This document shows positions 15,676-24,717 of a stretch of DNA of 64,000 bases, piece after piece. The stretch covers positions 1-64,000 of the forward strand of contig UQIG01000001.1 of NCBI GenBank assembly GCA_900541135.1, given 5' to 3'. How positions within the stretch are numbered: the stretch's first letter is position 1; every line of letters starts with the position of its first letter. The notes under the pieces are model-generated. The model saw nothing but the letters and a program-made list of their open reading frames with translations, had not been told where the DNA came from and searched no databases. The translations under genes and the position numbers were made by a program. Origin of the DNA: an uncultured Collinsella sp. (GTDB lineage: Bacteria; Actinomycetota; Coriobacteriia; Coriobacteriales; Coriobacteriaceae).

Positions 15676-16547
15676 TACCCTAGGCGCTCCATAATGGTTG
15701 CGGCGATCGCAGGACGGTTCATAGTGTACAGGTGCAAGCCGTCGGCGCCGTGCTCCTTGAGGTCGCAAAGCTGGCGGGCTGCATAATCTACACCAGCTGC
15801 CTGCAGGCTCTCGGGGTCATTCTCGTACTTGGCGAGAATCTTGATGACGGGGGAGGGCAGCGACGCGCCGCACATAAAGACCATGCGGCTGATCTGTGAC
15901 TTGCCCATAAACGGCATGATGCCCGCGGTAATGGGCACGGTGATGCCGGCCTTGTCGGCAAGCTCGCGAAAACGGTAGAAGCACTCGTTATCAAAGAAGA
16001 GCTGCGTCACAAAGAAGCTCGCGCCAGCGTCCTGTTTTTGCTTGAGGTGTTCGACCGAGAGGTTGAGATCCTCACAGGCAATATGGCCCTCGGGATAGGC
16101 TGCGGCGCCCACGCAAAAGCCGGCGTCGACGAGCTCGGGGATGAGGTCGCGGGCGTAGGCGTAGTCCGAGGCGGGCTTGTCGTCCTCGGTCGCGCCGGCG
16201 GGGAGATCGCCACGCAGGGCCAGGATGTTTTCCACGCCGGCGGTGCGATACTCGTCGATCTTGGCGGCGATATCGGCATGCGAGCGGCCCACGCAGGTAA
16301 GGTGTGCCACCGAGGGTGTATCGAATTCGCTCGTAATCATATGCGCGATGGGGGCGGTGGTGGCGCCGTTGCCCGAGCCGCCAGCCGAGCAGGTGACCGA
16401 GACAAAGCTCGGCGAAAGCTTGCACAGATTGCCTGCCACTTCGCGAGCCGTGTCGAGGGTCAGCTCGCCCTTGGGCGGGAACATCTCAAACGAAACGGGT
16501 GCGGTGCCCTGGGATGCTGCCTGCTTAAAAACCTCGTCGACGCGCAT
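15675..16547 (-). CDS. metF: Methylenetetrahydrofolate reductase
   Basis: MetF reduces 5,10-methylene-THF to 5-methyl-THF, the methyl donor for the MetH downstream. The 290-residue protein shows the family landmarks: the catalytic glutamate in FEMFPPKG, FVSVTCSAGGS, the flavin-binding ILALRGDLP and FFVTQLFFDN. I chose the ATG at 16,547, with AGAGGAG nine bases upstream; the longer frame to 16,613 lacks a ribosome site. Its stop overlaps the start of the next gene. No known methionine riboswitch was recognised in the leader. Confidence 0.95.
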   Translation of the reverse strand: MRVDEVFKQAASQGTAPVSFEMFPPKGELTLDTAREVAGNLCKLSPSFVSVTCSAGGSGNGATTAPIAHMITSEFDTPSVAHLTCVGRSHADIAAKIDEYRTAGVENILALRGDLPAGATEDDKPASDYAYARDLIPELVDAGFCVGAAAYPEGHIACEDLNLSVEHLKQKQDAGASFFVTQLFFDNECFYRFRELADKAGITVPITAGIMPFMGKSQISRMVFMCGASLPSPVIKILAKYENDPESLQAAGVDYAARQLCDLKEHGADGLHLYTMNRPAIAATIMERLG

Positions 16548-16973
16548 ATCGTGCTCCTCTAGATACGTAATAGTGTGATGTGTTGTAAGGATTCTACAGC
16601 ACCACTGTGCCACGGTGGAGTTTCACTCGTTATTTGAGGATACCAATCAAAGATGCCTTGCTATCGGCTTTCTCTATAACAGAGCGGCTAATCTAGGCAC
16701 GGACTATAAAGACTGGTATCTGATGCAAAATACCAGTTAATAGAGGTCCATCCCAAATTGACTACCCTTAAACCATGGGGAGAGGTCTGCAATTTATGCA
16801 GTTGATTGGCTGTTGAGGGTGGCAATGCCGCCTCGATAGGGTAACCTCATTGATTGGTTTCGCGACAGCAACATAACGGTAATGTCGCGGAAACACGGCG
16901 AGTCTAAGCTATGACTCGTTCGTTAGTAATCAACACCGCTTCTCACGCGGTGCCGATACGAAGGGAGTTCCGT
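16548..16973. other. Divergent intergenic region between metF and glnA
   Basis: About 425 bases with no gene. It must hold promoters for both divergent units. Visible structures are CGCGACA/TGTCGCG (16861-16889), CTGGTAT/ATACCAG near 16,712-16,735, and CACCGC/GCGGTG just before the glnA ribosome site. The first could be an operator, but no known nitrogen-regulator or SAM/B12 riboswitch consensus was recognised. Confidence 0.4.
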
Positions 16974-19061
16974 ATGGCCGAACTTACTGACCGCTTCGGG
17001 ACCATGGTGTTCTCTGAGGAAGTCATGAAGGACTACCTCCCCAAGGACATTTGGAAGCGCCTTGCTGCAACCCTCGAGGGCGGTGAGCCGCTCGACCTGG
17101 ATGTGGCCAACGCCGTTGCCCACGCCATGAAGGTCTGGGCTATCTCCAAGGGCGCGACGCACTACGCGCACTGGTTCCAGCCGCTTTCGGGCATTACTTC
17201 CGAGAAGCACGACAGCTTCCTGGAGCCCAACCACGACGGCACCGCCATTACCAAGTTTACGGGCAAGAACCTCATCCAGGGCGAGCCGGATGCCTCCAGC
17301 TTCCCCAACGGCGGCCTGCGCGCTACCTTCGAGGCCCGTGGCTACACCGCTTGGGATCCCACCAGCCCCGCCTTTATCAAGGACGATGTCCTGTGCATTC
17401 CTACGGCTTTCTGCTCCTACACGGGCGAGGCTCTGGACAAGAAGACCCCGCTGCTGCGCTCCATGACCGCGCTCTCGCGTGAGTCCAAGCGCGTTTTGGC
17501 GCTGTTTGGCAAGACCCCCAAGAAGGTCGTTCCTTCCGTGGGCGACGAGCAGGAGTACTTCCTGATCAAGAAGGACGCCTATCGCAAGCGCAAGGACCTG
17601 GTCATCACCGGCCGCACCCTCTTTGGTGCTGCTCCCTGCAAGGGCCAGGAGCTCGAGGAGCACTACTTTGGCGCTATCCGCCCCACCGTCTCGGCCTATA
17701 TGAAGGACCTGGACGATGAACTGTGGGCGCTTGGCATTCCCGCCAAGACCAAGCACAACGAGGTTGCTCCCTGCCAGCATGAGCTCGCCCCCGTCTATGG
17801 CGAAGTCAACGAGGCCATCGACCAGAATCTGGTCATGATGGAGAAGATGAAGCTCATCGCCTCCCGCCACGACTTGGTCTGCCTGCTGCACGAGAAGCCC
17901 TTCGAGGGCATCAACGGTTCGGGCAAGCACAACAACTGGTCGCTTGGCACCGAGTCCGAGAATCTGCTCGATCCGGGCGACACCCCGCTCGACAACCTGC
18001 AGTTCATCGTCTTCCTCACCGCGGTGATCGAGGCCGTTGATAACTATCAGGAGCTCCTGCGTGCCTCCGTTGCCTCGGCCGGCAACGACCATCGTCTGGG
18101 CGCCAACGAGGCTCCTCCGGCGATTATGTCCATCTTCCTGGGCGACCAGCTTACCGAGGTCGTCGAGAAGATCATCGATGGCAAGGCTTCCGTCCATGCC
18201 ACGCGCGGCGTGCTCGACCTGGGCGCCGATACCCTGCCCAAGCTGATGCAGGACAACACCGACCGCAACCGCACCTCCCCGTTTGCCTTCACGGGCAACA
18301 AGTTCGAGTTCCGTGCCTGCGGCTCCGAGCAGAACGTCTCCGACTCCAACCTGGTGCTCGATGCCGCCGTGGCCAAGTCGCTCAAGTCCTTCGCCGACGC
18401 GCTTGAGGGTACGCCCGAGGATGAGTTCCAGGACGCTGCGCTCGAGTACTGCAAGAAGGTCCTGACCGACCACCAGCGCATCCTGTTCTCCGGTGACGGC
18501 TACTCCGACGAGTGGCCCGTTGAGGCCGAGAAGCGTGGTCTTGCCAACAACAAGACCACGGCCGACGCCCTGCCCGCCTTTGTTTCCGAAAAGGCCATCG
18601 CGCTCTTTGAGGAGACGGGTGTCCTGACCAAGGCCGAGGCTCAGTGCCGCTACGACTGCAAGCTCGAGAAGTACAACAAGCTCATGAACATCGAGGCCAC
18701 CACGATGGTTCGCGAGGCGCGCCGTACCTATCGCCCGGTCATTACCGCCTATGCCACCAAGGTCGCTAAGGGCCTTGAGACTATTCGTGCCGCCGGTGCT
18801 GAGGCCGCCATGCAGTGCGAGCAGAACACGCTCAACAAGCTCTGCAACGGTATCACTGCCATCAACGACTCCATCAAGGCGCTCGACGTCGTGCATCAGA
18901 AGGCCGAGGCTCTCGATGGCCAGGAGCAGGCCAACGTGTACGCGCACGAGGTCGTTCCCGCTATGGATGCGCTGCGTGCCGCCGTGGACGCCATGGAGGA
19001 GATCGTGGCAGCCGACTACTGGCCGGTCCCGACCTACGACGACATCCTGTTCTACGTGTAG
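16974..19061 (+). CDS. glnA: Glutamine synthetase type III
   Basis: At 695 residues this is the large type III glutamine synthetase (GSIII, often called glnN), which makes glutamine from glutamate, ammonia and ATP. It carries the family segments AHWFQPLSGITSEKHDSF, FPNGGLRATFEARGY, QHELAPVYGEVN, FEGINGSGKHNNWSLG and RLGANEAPPAIMSIFLG. The chosen ATG at 16,974 gives MAELTDRFG and has GGGAG upstream; the frame to 16,911 is not needed. A strong terminator follows. Glutamine made here is the amide donor for the nearby MurT-GatD and GuaA. Confidence 0.95.
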   Translation: MAELTDRFGTMVFSEEVMKDYLPKDIWKRLAATLEGGEPLDLDVANAVAHAMKVWAISKGATHYAHWFQPLSGITSEKHDSFLEPNHDGTAITKFTGKNLIQGEPDASSFPNGGLRATFEARGYTAWDPTSPAFIKDDVLCIPTAFCSYTGEALDKKTPLLRSMTALSRESKRVLALFGKTPKKVVPSVGDEQEYFLIKKDAYRKRKDLVITGRTLFGAAPCKGQELEEHYFGAIRPTVSAYMKDLDDELWALGIPAKTKHNEVAPCQHELAPVYGEVNEAIDQNLVMMEKMKLIASRHDLVCLLHEKPFEGINGSGKHNNWSLGTESENLLDPGDTPLDNLQFIVFLTAVIEAVDNYQELLRASVASAGNDHRLGANEAPPAIMSIFLGDQLTEVVEKIIDGKASVHATRGVLDLGADTLPKLMQDNTDRNRTSPFAFTGNKFEFRACGSEQNVSDSNLVLDAAVAKSLKSFADALEGTPEDEFQDAALEYCKKVLTDHQRILFSGDGYSDEWPVEAEKRGLANNKTTADALPAFVSEKAIALFEETGVLTKAEAQCRYDCKLEKYNKLMNIEATTMVREARRTYRPVITAYATKVAKGLETIRAAGAEAAMQCEQNTLNKLCNGITAINDSIKALDVVHQKAEALDGQEQANVYAHEVVPAMDALRAAVDAMEEIVAADYWPVPTYDDILFYV

Positions 19062-19091
19062 AGCGTAACTGACATATCGTCACGGTATTGA

Positions 19092-19125
19092 GCCGGGGTC
19101 CGCATCATGCGGGCCCCGGTTTTTG
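19092..19125 (+). terminator. Intrinsic terminator after glnA
   Basis: CCGGGGTCCGCAT and ATGCGGGCCCCGG form a very stable hairpin followed by TTTTTG. Confidence 0.92.
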
Positions 19126-19425
19126 TTTGCGAAGGACGCTTAGGAGTCCGTTTTGTAACTGATTCGCCCACGTAATAAGGGGTCGTGGGCAAAAAACGTC
19201 AAATATGAGTACTGTCACAAGTCCTGTAGCATTATCTTTTTGCAAAATATGCAGTGTTACGCAACATGTGTCCAAGTACTTAGCTGAAAAACACCTGCAA
19301 TTCTTCCACCTTAGGACCCCTGGCGTCTAAATCGCCTTCAGATGGCATGAAATCGCTGTAACTAAAATGGTAACAGTACTCAAATTTGCCATTTTTTGAC
19401 CACAGGCCTTGCGATGATGCCGGGA
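19126..19425. other. AT-richer intergenic stretch downstream of glnA
   Basis: No gene is seen. It contains a hairpin GCCCACG/CGTGGGC at 19166-19190 and is noticeably more AT-rich than the surroundings. With the tRNA remnants that follow, it may be debris of a past integration at the tRNA-Glu locus. Confidence 0.35.
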
Positions 19426-19526
19426 TCCGCACCCTGTCGGGTTCGAATCCCGGCACATGGATAGCAAAAAGCCCGCCACCGCGAGAGCAACGGGCTTCTC
19501 AGTTTAAATGGTGCCCCCAGCGGGAT
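19426..19526. repeat. 101-bp direct repeat, copy 1: tRNA-like T-arm, terminator and tRNA-Glu 3' end
   Basis: This copy and the one at 19615-19715 are equal in length and about 90 percent identical by eye, 189 bp apart. Each begins with a T-arm-like TGTCGGGTTCGAATCCC and GGCA, continues with a hairpin (GCCCG...CGGGC) and ends with GGTGCCCCCAGCGGGAT. On the minus strand the last part is the 3' end of tRNA-Glu. In this copy TGCCGGGA at 19418 could pair with TCCCGGCA, as in a tRNA acceptor stem with the middle deleted. Confidence 0.75.
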
Positions 19527-19614
19527 GTCCGCGTGCGGCTGGCGCCGCCCGCTTCCGCTGCGTCGCTCCGCTCCTTGCGTGCTGCGCTGGAAAACGCTTG
19601 CGCGTTTCCTCAGC

Positions 19615-19715
19615 TCCGCACCCTGTCGGGTTCGAATCCCGGCATATCGGTAGCAAAAAGCCCGTCACCGCGGGGGTAACGGGCTTCTTAATTTAAATGG
19701 TGCCCCCAGCGGGAT
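19615..19715. repeat. 101-bp direct repeat, copy 2, overlapping the true tRNA-Glu 3' end
   Basis: Second copy of the repeat described at 19426-19526. Its right end is the genuine 3' end of tRNA-Glu and its hairpin is the tRNA terminator. The duplication of tRNA end plus terminator is the kind of scar left by site-specific integration. Confidence 0.75.
19654..19686 (-). terminator. Terminator of tRNA-Glu
   Basis: On the minus strand AAGCCCGTTACC and GGTGACGGGCTT form a hairpin followed by TTTTTGC, a short distance after the tRNA 3' end. Confidence 0.8.
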
Positions 19716-19774
19716 TCGAACCCGCGATATCCACCTTGAAAGGGTGGCGTCCTTGGCCGCTAGACGATGGGGAC
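19698..19774 (-). tRNA. tRNA-Glu (anticodon TTC), CCA encoded
   Basis: The minus strand reads GTCCCCATCGTCTAGCGG at the 5' end and closes with GGGTTCGAATCCC and the acceptor strand TGGGGGC, then A and CCA. The anticodon stem CCACC/GGTGG encloses the loop CTTTCAA, giving anticodon TTC for glutamate. All four arms pair. The D-arm and T-loop are canonical. A terminator lies downstream. Confidence 0.95.
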
Positions 19775-19828
19775 AGCGGGAAAGAGTATAGCAGACTTTT
19801 TTAGCCGTTCACATATCGTTGGCAAACT

Positions 19829-19868
19829 GAAAAACCACCACAAAGGTGCCTGTCCCCTTTGTGGTGGT
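19829..19868 (-). terminator. Terminator of murT-gatD with REP-like hairpin
   Basis: ACCACCACAAAGG (19834-19846) pairs perfectly with 19856-19868. Read on the minus strand the hairpin is followed by TTTTTC, seven bases beyond the murT-gatD stop. Its core CAAAGGGG-A-CAGG-CAC-CTTTG nearly matches another hairpin at 27173-27203. Confidence 0.8.
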
Positions 19869-19874
19869 GAGGTG

Positions 19875-22052
19875 CTAGGGGAGGAGCTTCATGGCGGCGT
19901 CGTGGGCGGCGTGCTCGTAGGTGTCGTCGAGGGGTTTGAGCGGCAGCAAGGCGGCGGCCTGTGCATCGCCACGGTGCTCGAGGGCATGGGCGATCAGCCA
20001 GTCGGCGAGCTCGGGGTTCTTGGGCAGCGCCGGGCCATGCAGGTACGTGCCGATGACGCCCTTGTAGATCAGGCCCTCAAAGCCGTCGTCGCCGTTGTTG
20101 CCGGTACCCGTGACGACGGACGTTCCGAGCGGCGTGGCGTCTGCGTCGAGCAGGGTGCGACCTCCATGGTTCTCGAATCCCACAAGGGGCTCGGGTGACA
20201 GGTCGGTCTTGACGGCGACGTTACCGATCAGGCGATTGGCGCCGCGCACGGTCTCAGCGGCAATGACCCCAAGACCTTCAATGCGATTTTCGCCCATATA
20301 GTACGAACGGCCGAGCAGCTGATAGCTGCCACAGATGGCAAGCAGCGAGCCGCCATCCTCAACATAGGCCGCGACCTTGTCTTTTTGGGCGAGCAGCTCG
20401 TGTGCCACGGCTAGCTGGTCGCGGTCGGAGCCGCCACCCATCATGACGATATCGGCATCGGTGAGATCGAGTGACTCGCCCATACGGACCTCGTCCACGC
20501 GCACGGGAATGCCACGCCAGGCGCAGCGGCGCTCGAGGGCGATGACGTTGCCGCCGTCGCCGTAGAGGTTAAGGGCATCGGGATACAGGTAGACGATGCG
20601 CAGCGGGTGCGAAAGCTCGACTGGCGCGATGCCGACAGGAAGAGCGCTGCCGTCGGCACGGGCTACGGCGCGCCCGGCAACAGCGTCGGCGGTGGCGCCT
20701 TTCAGCCCGTCGAGCTCCTTGACCAGCGGCGGGAAGGCCGTGTAGTTGGCGACGGCGTAGAAGGTGTCATCGGCGGCCTCGTCTGCCACGGCGCCAATTG
20801 CCTGCGCGACGTCCGAGATAATCGCGGCATCGATGCCGGCGTACTTGAGGCGCACCTGCATGTCGTGCGCGCGCGTGCCTCCGGCAAAGGCGACAAGACC
20901 CGGCGTGTCGGCGATGCGCTCAAAGTCGACGTCGTAGATCCACGATACATCGTGTCCGTCGGCGTCATTGTCGTTAAGGAAGAAAGCGCAGAGTCTGCCG
21001 CCTGCCGTCTTGATGGACTGGATTTGTCGATCGAAGCCTACGGGATTCTTAGCCAGGTTGGCCTCGACGGTGCGGCCGGCGATATCCCAGCGCCCCATAC
21101 GTCCGCCGGCGGGGACGTAGGCATCGAGCGTAGGCTGTAGAAGCGCCGTATCCACGCCCAACTCGTGCGCGGCAAAGAAGGCGGCGGCAACGTTGTAGAC
21201 CATGTACAGGCCGTTGTAGCGTGTGGCGATGTGTGCGGCAGCCGCGTCGGGCGCAGATCCAAAGACCAGGTCAAAGTCGTAGCCGTCGCAGCCGAGCTCC
21301 ACGCCCGTCACGCGACGGACAAGCGCAGGGCGGGCCCAGCCGCACGAGGGGCAATGGTAGGCGCCGAGCTGGCCGTATTGCACGTAGTCATACTCCAGCG
21401 GCGCGTTGCACTGTGAGCAAAAACGTGAGTCGCTAATACGGTCGGACTCGGTGTTGGTGGCGCCGTCGATGCCAAAGGCAATACTCGCGTTGGGAACGCG
21501 CGCGGCAATCGAGGCGCACAGCGGGTCGTCGGCGTTGTAGATAAGCGTTGTTGTCGGCGAGAGCTCCAACGCATGGGCGATGACCTCCTGGGTGTGATCG
21601 ATCTCGCCGTAGCGGTCTAGCTGGTCGCGGAACAGGTTGAGTAGCACAAAGTACGTCGGCTTGAGCTTGGGCAGAACGCGTACGGTGTAAAGCTCATCGC
21701 ATTCAAAAACGCCCACGCGCTTGCCGCCGCCGGCTCGCTTGAGGCCGCTGCGCGCCTCAAGCAGTGCACCCACCACGCCCGGCTCCATGTTGTTGCCGGC
21801 GCGGTTGCATACCACGGTGGCGCCGCTGGCGGCAACGGCGTCGGCGATGAGGTTGGAGGTGGTGGTCTTGCCGTTGGTGCCGGTGATCACCACGCTGCGG
21901 TCGACAAGGCCCGCGAGGTCGCTTAGCAGCTCGGGGTCGATCTTCATGGCGATGCGGCCGGGGAGTACGCCGCCCTGGCGTTTGAGGACGGAGCGCAGCC
22001 CCCAGCGGGCGATATCGCTCGAGGTGCAGGCAAGAGATGAGCGGAGGTTCAT
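19875..22052 (-). CDS. Fused MurT-GatD lipid II isoglutaminyl synthase
   Basis: This 725-residue protein joins two enzymes that are usually separate subunits. The N-terminal part is MurT: Mur-ligase P-loop TGTNGKTTT (about 58-66), a four-cysteine zinc ribbon inserted at Cys212, Cys215, Cys234 and Cys237, and the DUF1727-type region with DADGHDVSWIYD near 363-374. A linker near 460-480 leads to GatD, a class I glutamine amidotransferase with Cys574 in LAICGSYQLLG and His672 in GTYLHGP. Together they amidate D-glutamate in the peptidoglycan stem using glutamine. It is the last gene of a three-gene operon with two TPR-like proteins. Confidence 0.9.
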   Translation of the reverse strand: MNLRSSLACTSSDIARWGLRSVLKRQGGVLPGRIAMKIDPELLSDLAGLVDRSVVITGTNGKTTTSNLIADAVAASGATVVCNRAGNNMEPGVVGALLEARSGLKRAGGGKRVGVFECDELYTVRVLPKLKPTYFVLLNLFRDQLDRYGEIDHTQEVIAHALELSPTTTLIYNADDPLCASIAARVPNASIAFGIDGATNTESDRISDSRFCSQCNAPLEYDYVQYGQLGAYHCPSCGWARPALVRRVTGVELGCDGYDFDLVFGSAPDAAAAHIATRYNGLYMVYNVAAAFFAAHELGVDTALLQPTLDAYVPAGGRMGRWDIAGRTVEANLAKNPVGFDRQIQSIKTAGGRLCAFFLNDNDADGHDVSWIYDVDFERIADTPGLVAFAGGTRAHDMQVRLKYAGIDAAIISDVAQAIGAVADEAADDTFYAVANYTAFPPLVKELDGLKGATADAVAGRAVARADGSALPVGIAPVELSHPLRIVYLYPDALNLYGDGGNVIALERRCAWRGIPVRVDEVRMGESLDLTDADIVMMGGGSDRDQLAVAHELLAQKDKVAAYVEDGGSLLAICGSYQLLGRSYYMGENRIEGLGVIAAETVRGANRLIGNVAVKTDLSPEPLVGFENHGGRTLLDADATPLGTSVVTGTGNNGDDGFEGLIYKGVIGTYLHGPALPKNPELADWLIAHALEHRGDAQAAALLPLKPLDDTYEHAAHDAAMKLLP

Positions 22053-22097
22053 GAAACCGTTCCTAACGTAAACGACATGGTCGGGTCGAGTGCGTCA

Positions 22098-23141
22098 CTA
22101 AAAACCGTAGCGGCGCGCAAATTCCTGGGCAAGCTGCGACACGTCTTCGCAGGCATTGGCCCAGGGGGCAAAGTCGGGAGTGTCCGAGATAATACCGTCC
22201 GCTTCCCAAACGGCCTGGTGCGAAAGATCCCAGGGATCGTGTGGCTCGGGCCGGCAGGGAAGGTACGGTGTCTGGTACATGGGGTTCAGTAAGAAGAACG
22301 CACCGCCCTCGCAGCGGTTGGCAAACTCGCGCAGCGCGCGTGTCGCCGGGCGCATCTTGTTTGTTTTGAACAGCAGGATCGTGCGGGCGAGCAGATACCA
22401 AGGAGAGTTCTCGAGCGCGTCAGCCCCGATCTCTTCCTCGAGCTGGTGGGCTAGGGCAAAAAAGCCGTCCTCGTCTTCCAAGCGAGCAAGGGCGAGCAGC
22501 ACGGTGCCTGCGGCTCGGGTGGGGTAGCCTTCCGCCTTAAGAACACGGCGGGCGTAGTTGGCGGCAGCGCGGTAGCGGGCGCTCGCCATGCACAGCTGCG
22601 AGATGGCATCGAGTGTGTGAAGCCACCCGATAAGAGCCGGCTCGCTCACGGTAAGGTCTGCTGCGGTGACACCATCGGCCAAAACATTATTGGCCCAGTA
22701 GTGCGAGGCTTCCATGTCGAACCCGGGCACGCTTTGCTGCAGGTAATCGGCCGTGGTCGCCTCGAGCTTCATCAGGTCGCCTAGGCAGGCGTCAACGGGC
22801 GTGTCGGCCAGGATGATGGCGAGCAGCTGCGCGTCGACGGCCAGTGCATCGACGCGGACAATTTTGAGCAGCTCATCGCGCATGTCGTCGAACAGGCGAT
22901 TACGCGTCTGTTCGAACTCCTCGTCGCTGCCCATGTCCTCGATGCGATGGAGCTCGTCGAGCAGGTGGCGATGAACACCGGCATAGGACAGCAGCGCCTG
23001 GGCATGCTCGGTCTGCGCATACTTGTGAGGGTTGACGCTTACGTCGTTATGGACAAGCTCGCGTGCTGCATCGGTGAGTTCGGGGTGCGACGCCAGATAG
23101 GTGCGCTCCAGGTAGGCGGGGATGTAGACGCTCGGATCCAT
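22098..23141 (-). CDS. Uncharacterised helical repeat (TPR-like) protein, upstream of murT-gatD
   Basis: A 347-residue soluble protein, all-helical in appearance, with TPR-like stretches such as YRAAANYARRVLKAEGYPTRAAG and ATRALREFANRCEG. No catalytic motif or membrane segment is visible. Its ATG overlaps the stop of the preceding, similarly built gene (TAATG), and murT-gatD starts 45 bases downstream. The pair may have arisen by duplication, though residue identity seems low. A role in cell-wall assembly is only a guess from context. Confidence 0.65.
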   Translation of the reverse strand: MDPSVYIPAYLERTYLASHPELTDAARELVHNDVSVNPHKYAQTEHAQALLSYAGVHRHLLDELHRIEDMGSDEEFEQTRNRLFDDMRDELLKIVRVDALAVDAQLLAIILADTPVDACLGDLMKLEATTADYLQQSVPGFDMEASHYWANNVLADGVTAADLTVSEPALIGWLHTLDAISQLCMASARYRAAANYARRVLKAEGYPTRAAGTVLLALARLEDEDGFFALAHQLEEEIGADALENSPWYLLARTILLFKTNKMRPATRALREFANRCEGGAFFLLNPMYQTPYLPCRPEPHDPWDLSHQAVWEADGIISDTPDFAPWANACEDVSQLAQEFARRYGF

Positions 23142-24217
23142 TAGAGGTCTCCTCCCTTAAACGGCAAACCCTGCTCGGCCGCCCGCAGGATGCGCTCATC
23201 GATTTGGGAACGCACGATATCGTTGGTGGCGACCCAGGCGGCAAAGCTGGCGTTGTCGGGGGCGCCCAGGCCCTCCTGCAGTACCGGCGTCGCCTCGGAC
23301 AGCGCAAGGACAAGCTCGTCGGTGGAGCCCACACCCACGTTGACGCGGGCATAGACGCCATCGGGAAACTCGGTTTGGAAGTAGAGCGCCTCGGCGGCGT
23401 GGGGGCACGAACGCGCAAGGATACGCAGGTAGTGCTCGGCGCCCTCGTAGTCTAGCTCGCGCCAGGCAGCGCTCATCAGCGCGATGAGCGTCCACGGGTC
23501 CAAGTCACGCTCCGCATCTTTGGGGCGGCGGCGCAGCGGGGTATTCGCGAGGTACGGCACGGAGTGAGCGGAGCGAAAGCGCTTGAGCTCCTCGGCGGGG
23601 TATTCGAGCTTTGCCATGGCGAGCATCGCGGTGTGGCGGACATCAGCGGGGTCGTTGGGCGCAAAGTCCAAGCTGCGATTTGCGGCTTCGAGCGACATGC
23701 GGTAGCGGCCGCTAATGAGGGCACGCGATGCCAAGGCGGCAAGCCAACGCAGATAGGGGCGGCGCGTAAGGTCGCCTGCGGCCTCGCGCTCGTAGGGGTC
23801 CTGGGCCGAGGCGATTTTGAGCGCCAGGTCGTGCTCGACCTCATCGCACTTGGACACCAGGTACTGTACGTATTCCTCGTTGGAGCCGGCGGTGAGGGCG
23901 GTCAGCATGCGCTGAGCGTCCCAGTTGGTCGGGTCGAGCGCGGCTGCCTCGCGGAGCATGTTCTCGGCAGCTGCCTCTTCTTGCTCTGCCTGGGTATCGT
24001 CAGGGATAAAGGGAATGCGGTAGTCGACAGCCTCGACCACCTTGGCAATGAGGTGCCCGGCGCGGTCGCGGTCGTGCACGATGAGCGGTGCGGGGTTGCG
24101 GGTGAATTGTTCCATCAGACGCTCTACGGCGGCACCGTCGGTGAGCGGGATATTGTCGCGGCGCAAGGCCTCAAGAACGAGGCGATGGCAATCCTCTTGA
24201 ATGGGATCGAATGCCAT
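23141..24217 (-). CDS. Uncharacterised helical repeat (TPR-like) protein, first gene of the murT-gatD operon
   Basis: A 358-residue soluble, helix-rich protein. Repeats resembling TPRs include MSLEAANRSLDFAPNDPADV and a later ELDYEGAEHYLRILARSC. I chose the ATG at 24,217 (MAFDPIQED) because AAAGGAGG lies six bases upstream. Its stop overlaps the start of the next TPR-like gene, so the two are translationally coupled. No enzymatic motif was seen, and I do not recognise the family. Confidence 0.65.
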   Translation of the reverse strand: MAFDPIQEDCHRLVLEALRRDNIPLTDGAAVERLMEQFTRNPAPLIVHDRDRAGHLIAKVVEAVDYRIPFIPDDTQAEQEEAAAENMLREAAALDPTNWDAQRMLTALTAGSNEEYVQYLVSKCDEVEHDLALKIASAQDPYEREAAGDLTRRPYLRWLAALASRALISGRYRMSLEAANRSLDFAPNDPADVRHTAMLAMAKLEYPAEELKRFRSAHSVPYLANTPLRRRPKDAERDLDPWTLIALMSAAWRELDYEGAEHYLRILARSCPHAAEALYFQTEFPDGVYARVNVGVGSTDELVLALSEATPVLQEGLGAPDNASFAAWVATNDIVRSQIDERILRAAEQGLPFKGGDL

Positions 24218-24717
24218 GGGGCCTCCTTTGCTGCGGTTAGGGTTCAAATGTTTCTATATAAGGTTCTAGTTTACCCGCATGTGGCACACCGGGGGTGCCG
24301 CACTTGGACTTGCACCTTTGCACCACGAAGACGGATGTCGCACAAATGTCGGCACCTTGGACGACCGAGTGGTATCACGGTGCCGCAAACGGTCGATTTT
24401 TGGCGGCGAACGGTGCATATTTTGGAGGGGCACGGTCCTGCCCGGGATATGTAGTCAACCTTGATAAAACGTTTGCCCAGCTTGGGAGTATGAATGCCGC
24501 ACAAGGGTCTTCAGGGATAGAAAAAACGTTTCATCATTGGCGGCTTTAGGTGAATAACTGACCAACCAGAACGGTAAAATAGTGTTTGTCTGAGCGTTGA
24601 GACGTTTAGACATCGCGCATTGTCATCGCCGGCAACGCGCAAACCGGTCCTAACGGAGCCAATTGGGTGCTCCGTTATATACGCAAGTCTAAGAGGGGCT
24701 TGTTTAGGAGGCACAGT
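24218..24717 (+). other. Intergenic region before the iron alcohol dehydrogenase
   Basis: About 500 bases without a credible gene. Near the right end TAACGGAGC (24651-24659) pairs perfectly with 24669-24677, forming a leader hairpin 41 bases before the start codon. Two AAAACGTTT-like words occur at about 24,465 and 24,525. A TAAAAT at about 24,575 could be a -10 box, but no -35 is convincing. Confidence 0.4.

Noticed and set aside
16548..16973. SAM or cobalamin riboswitch upstream of metF, or GlnR site upstream of glnA
   Set aside because: Only short hairpins are present; none of the conserved sequence blocks of these regulators was recognised.
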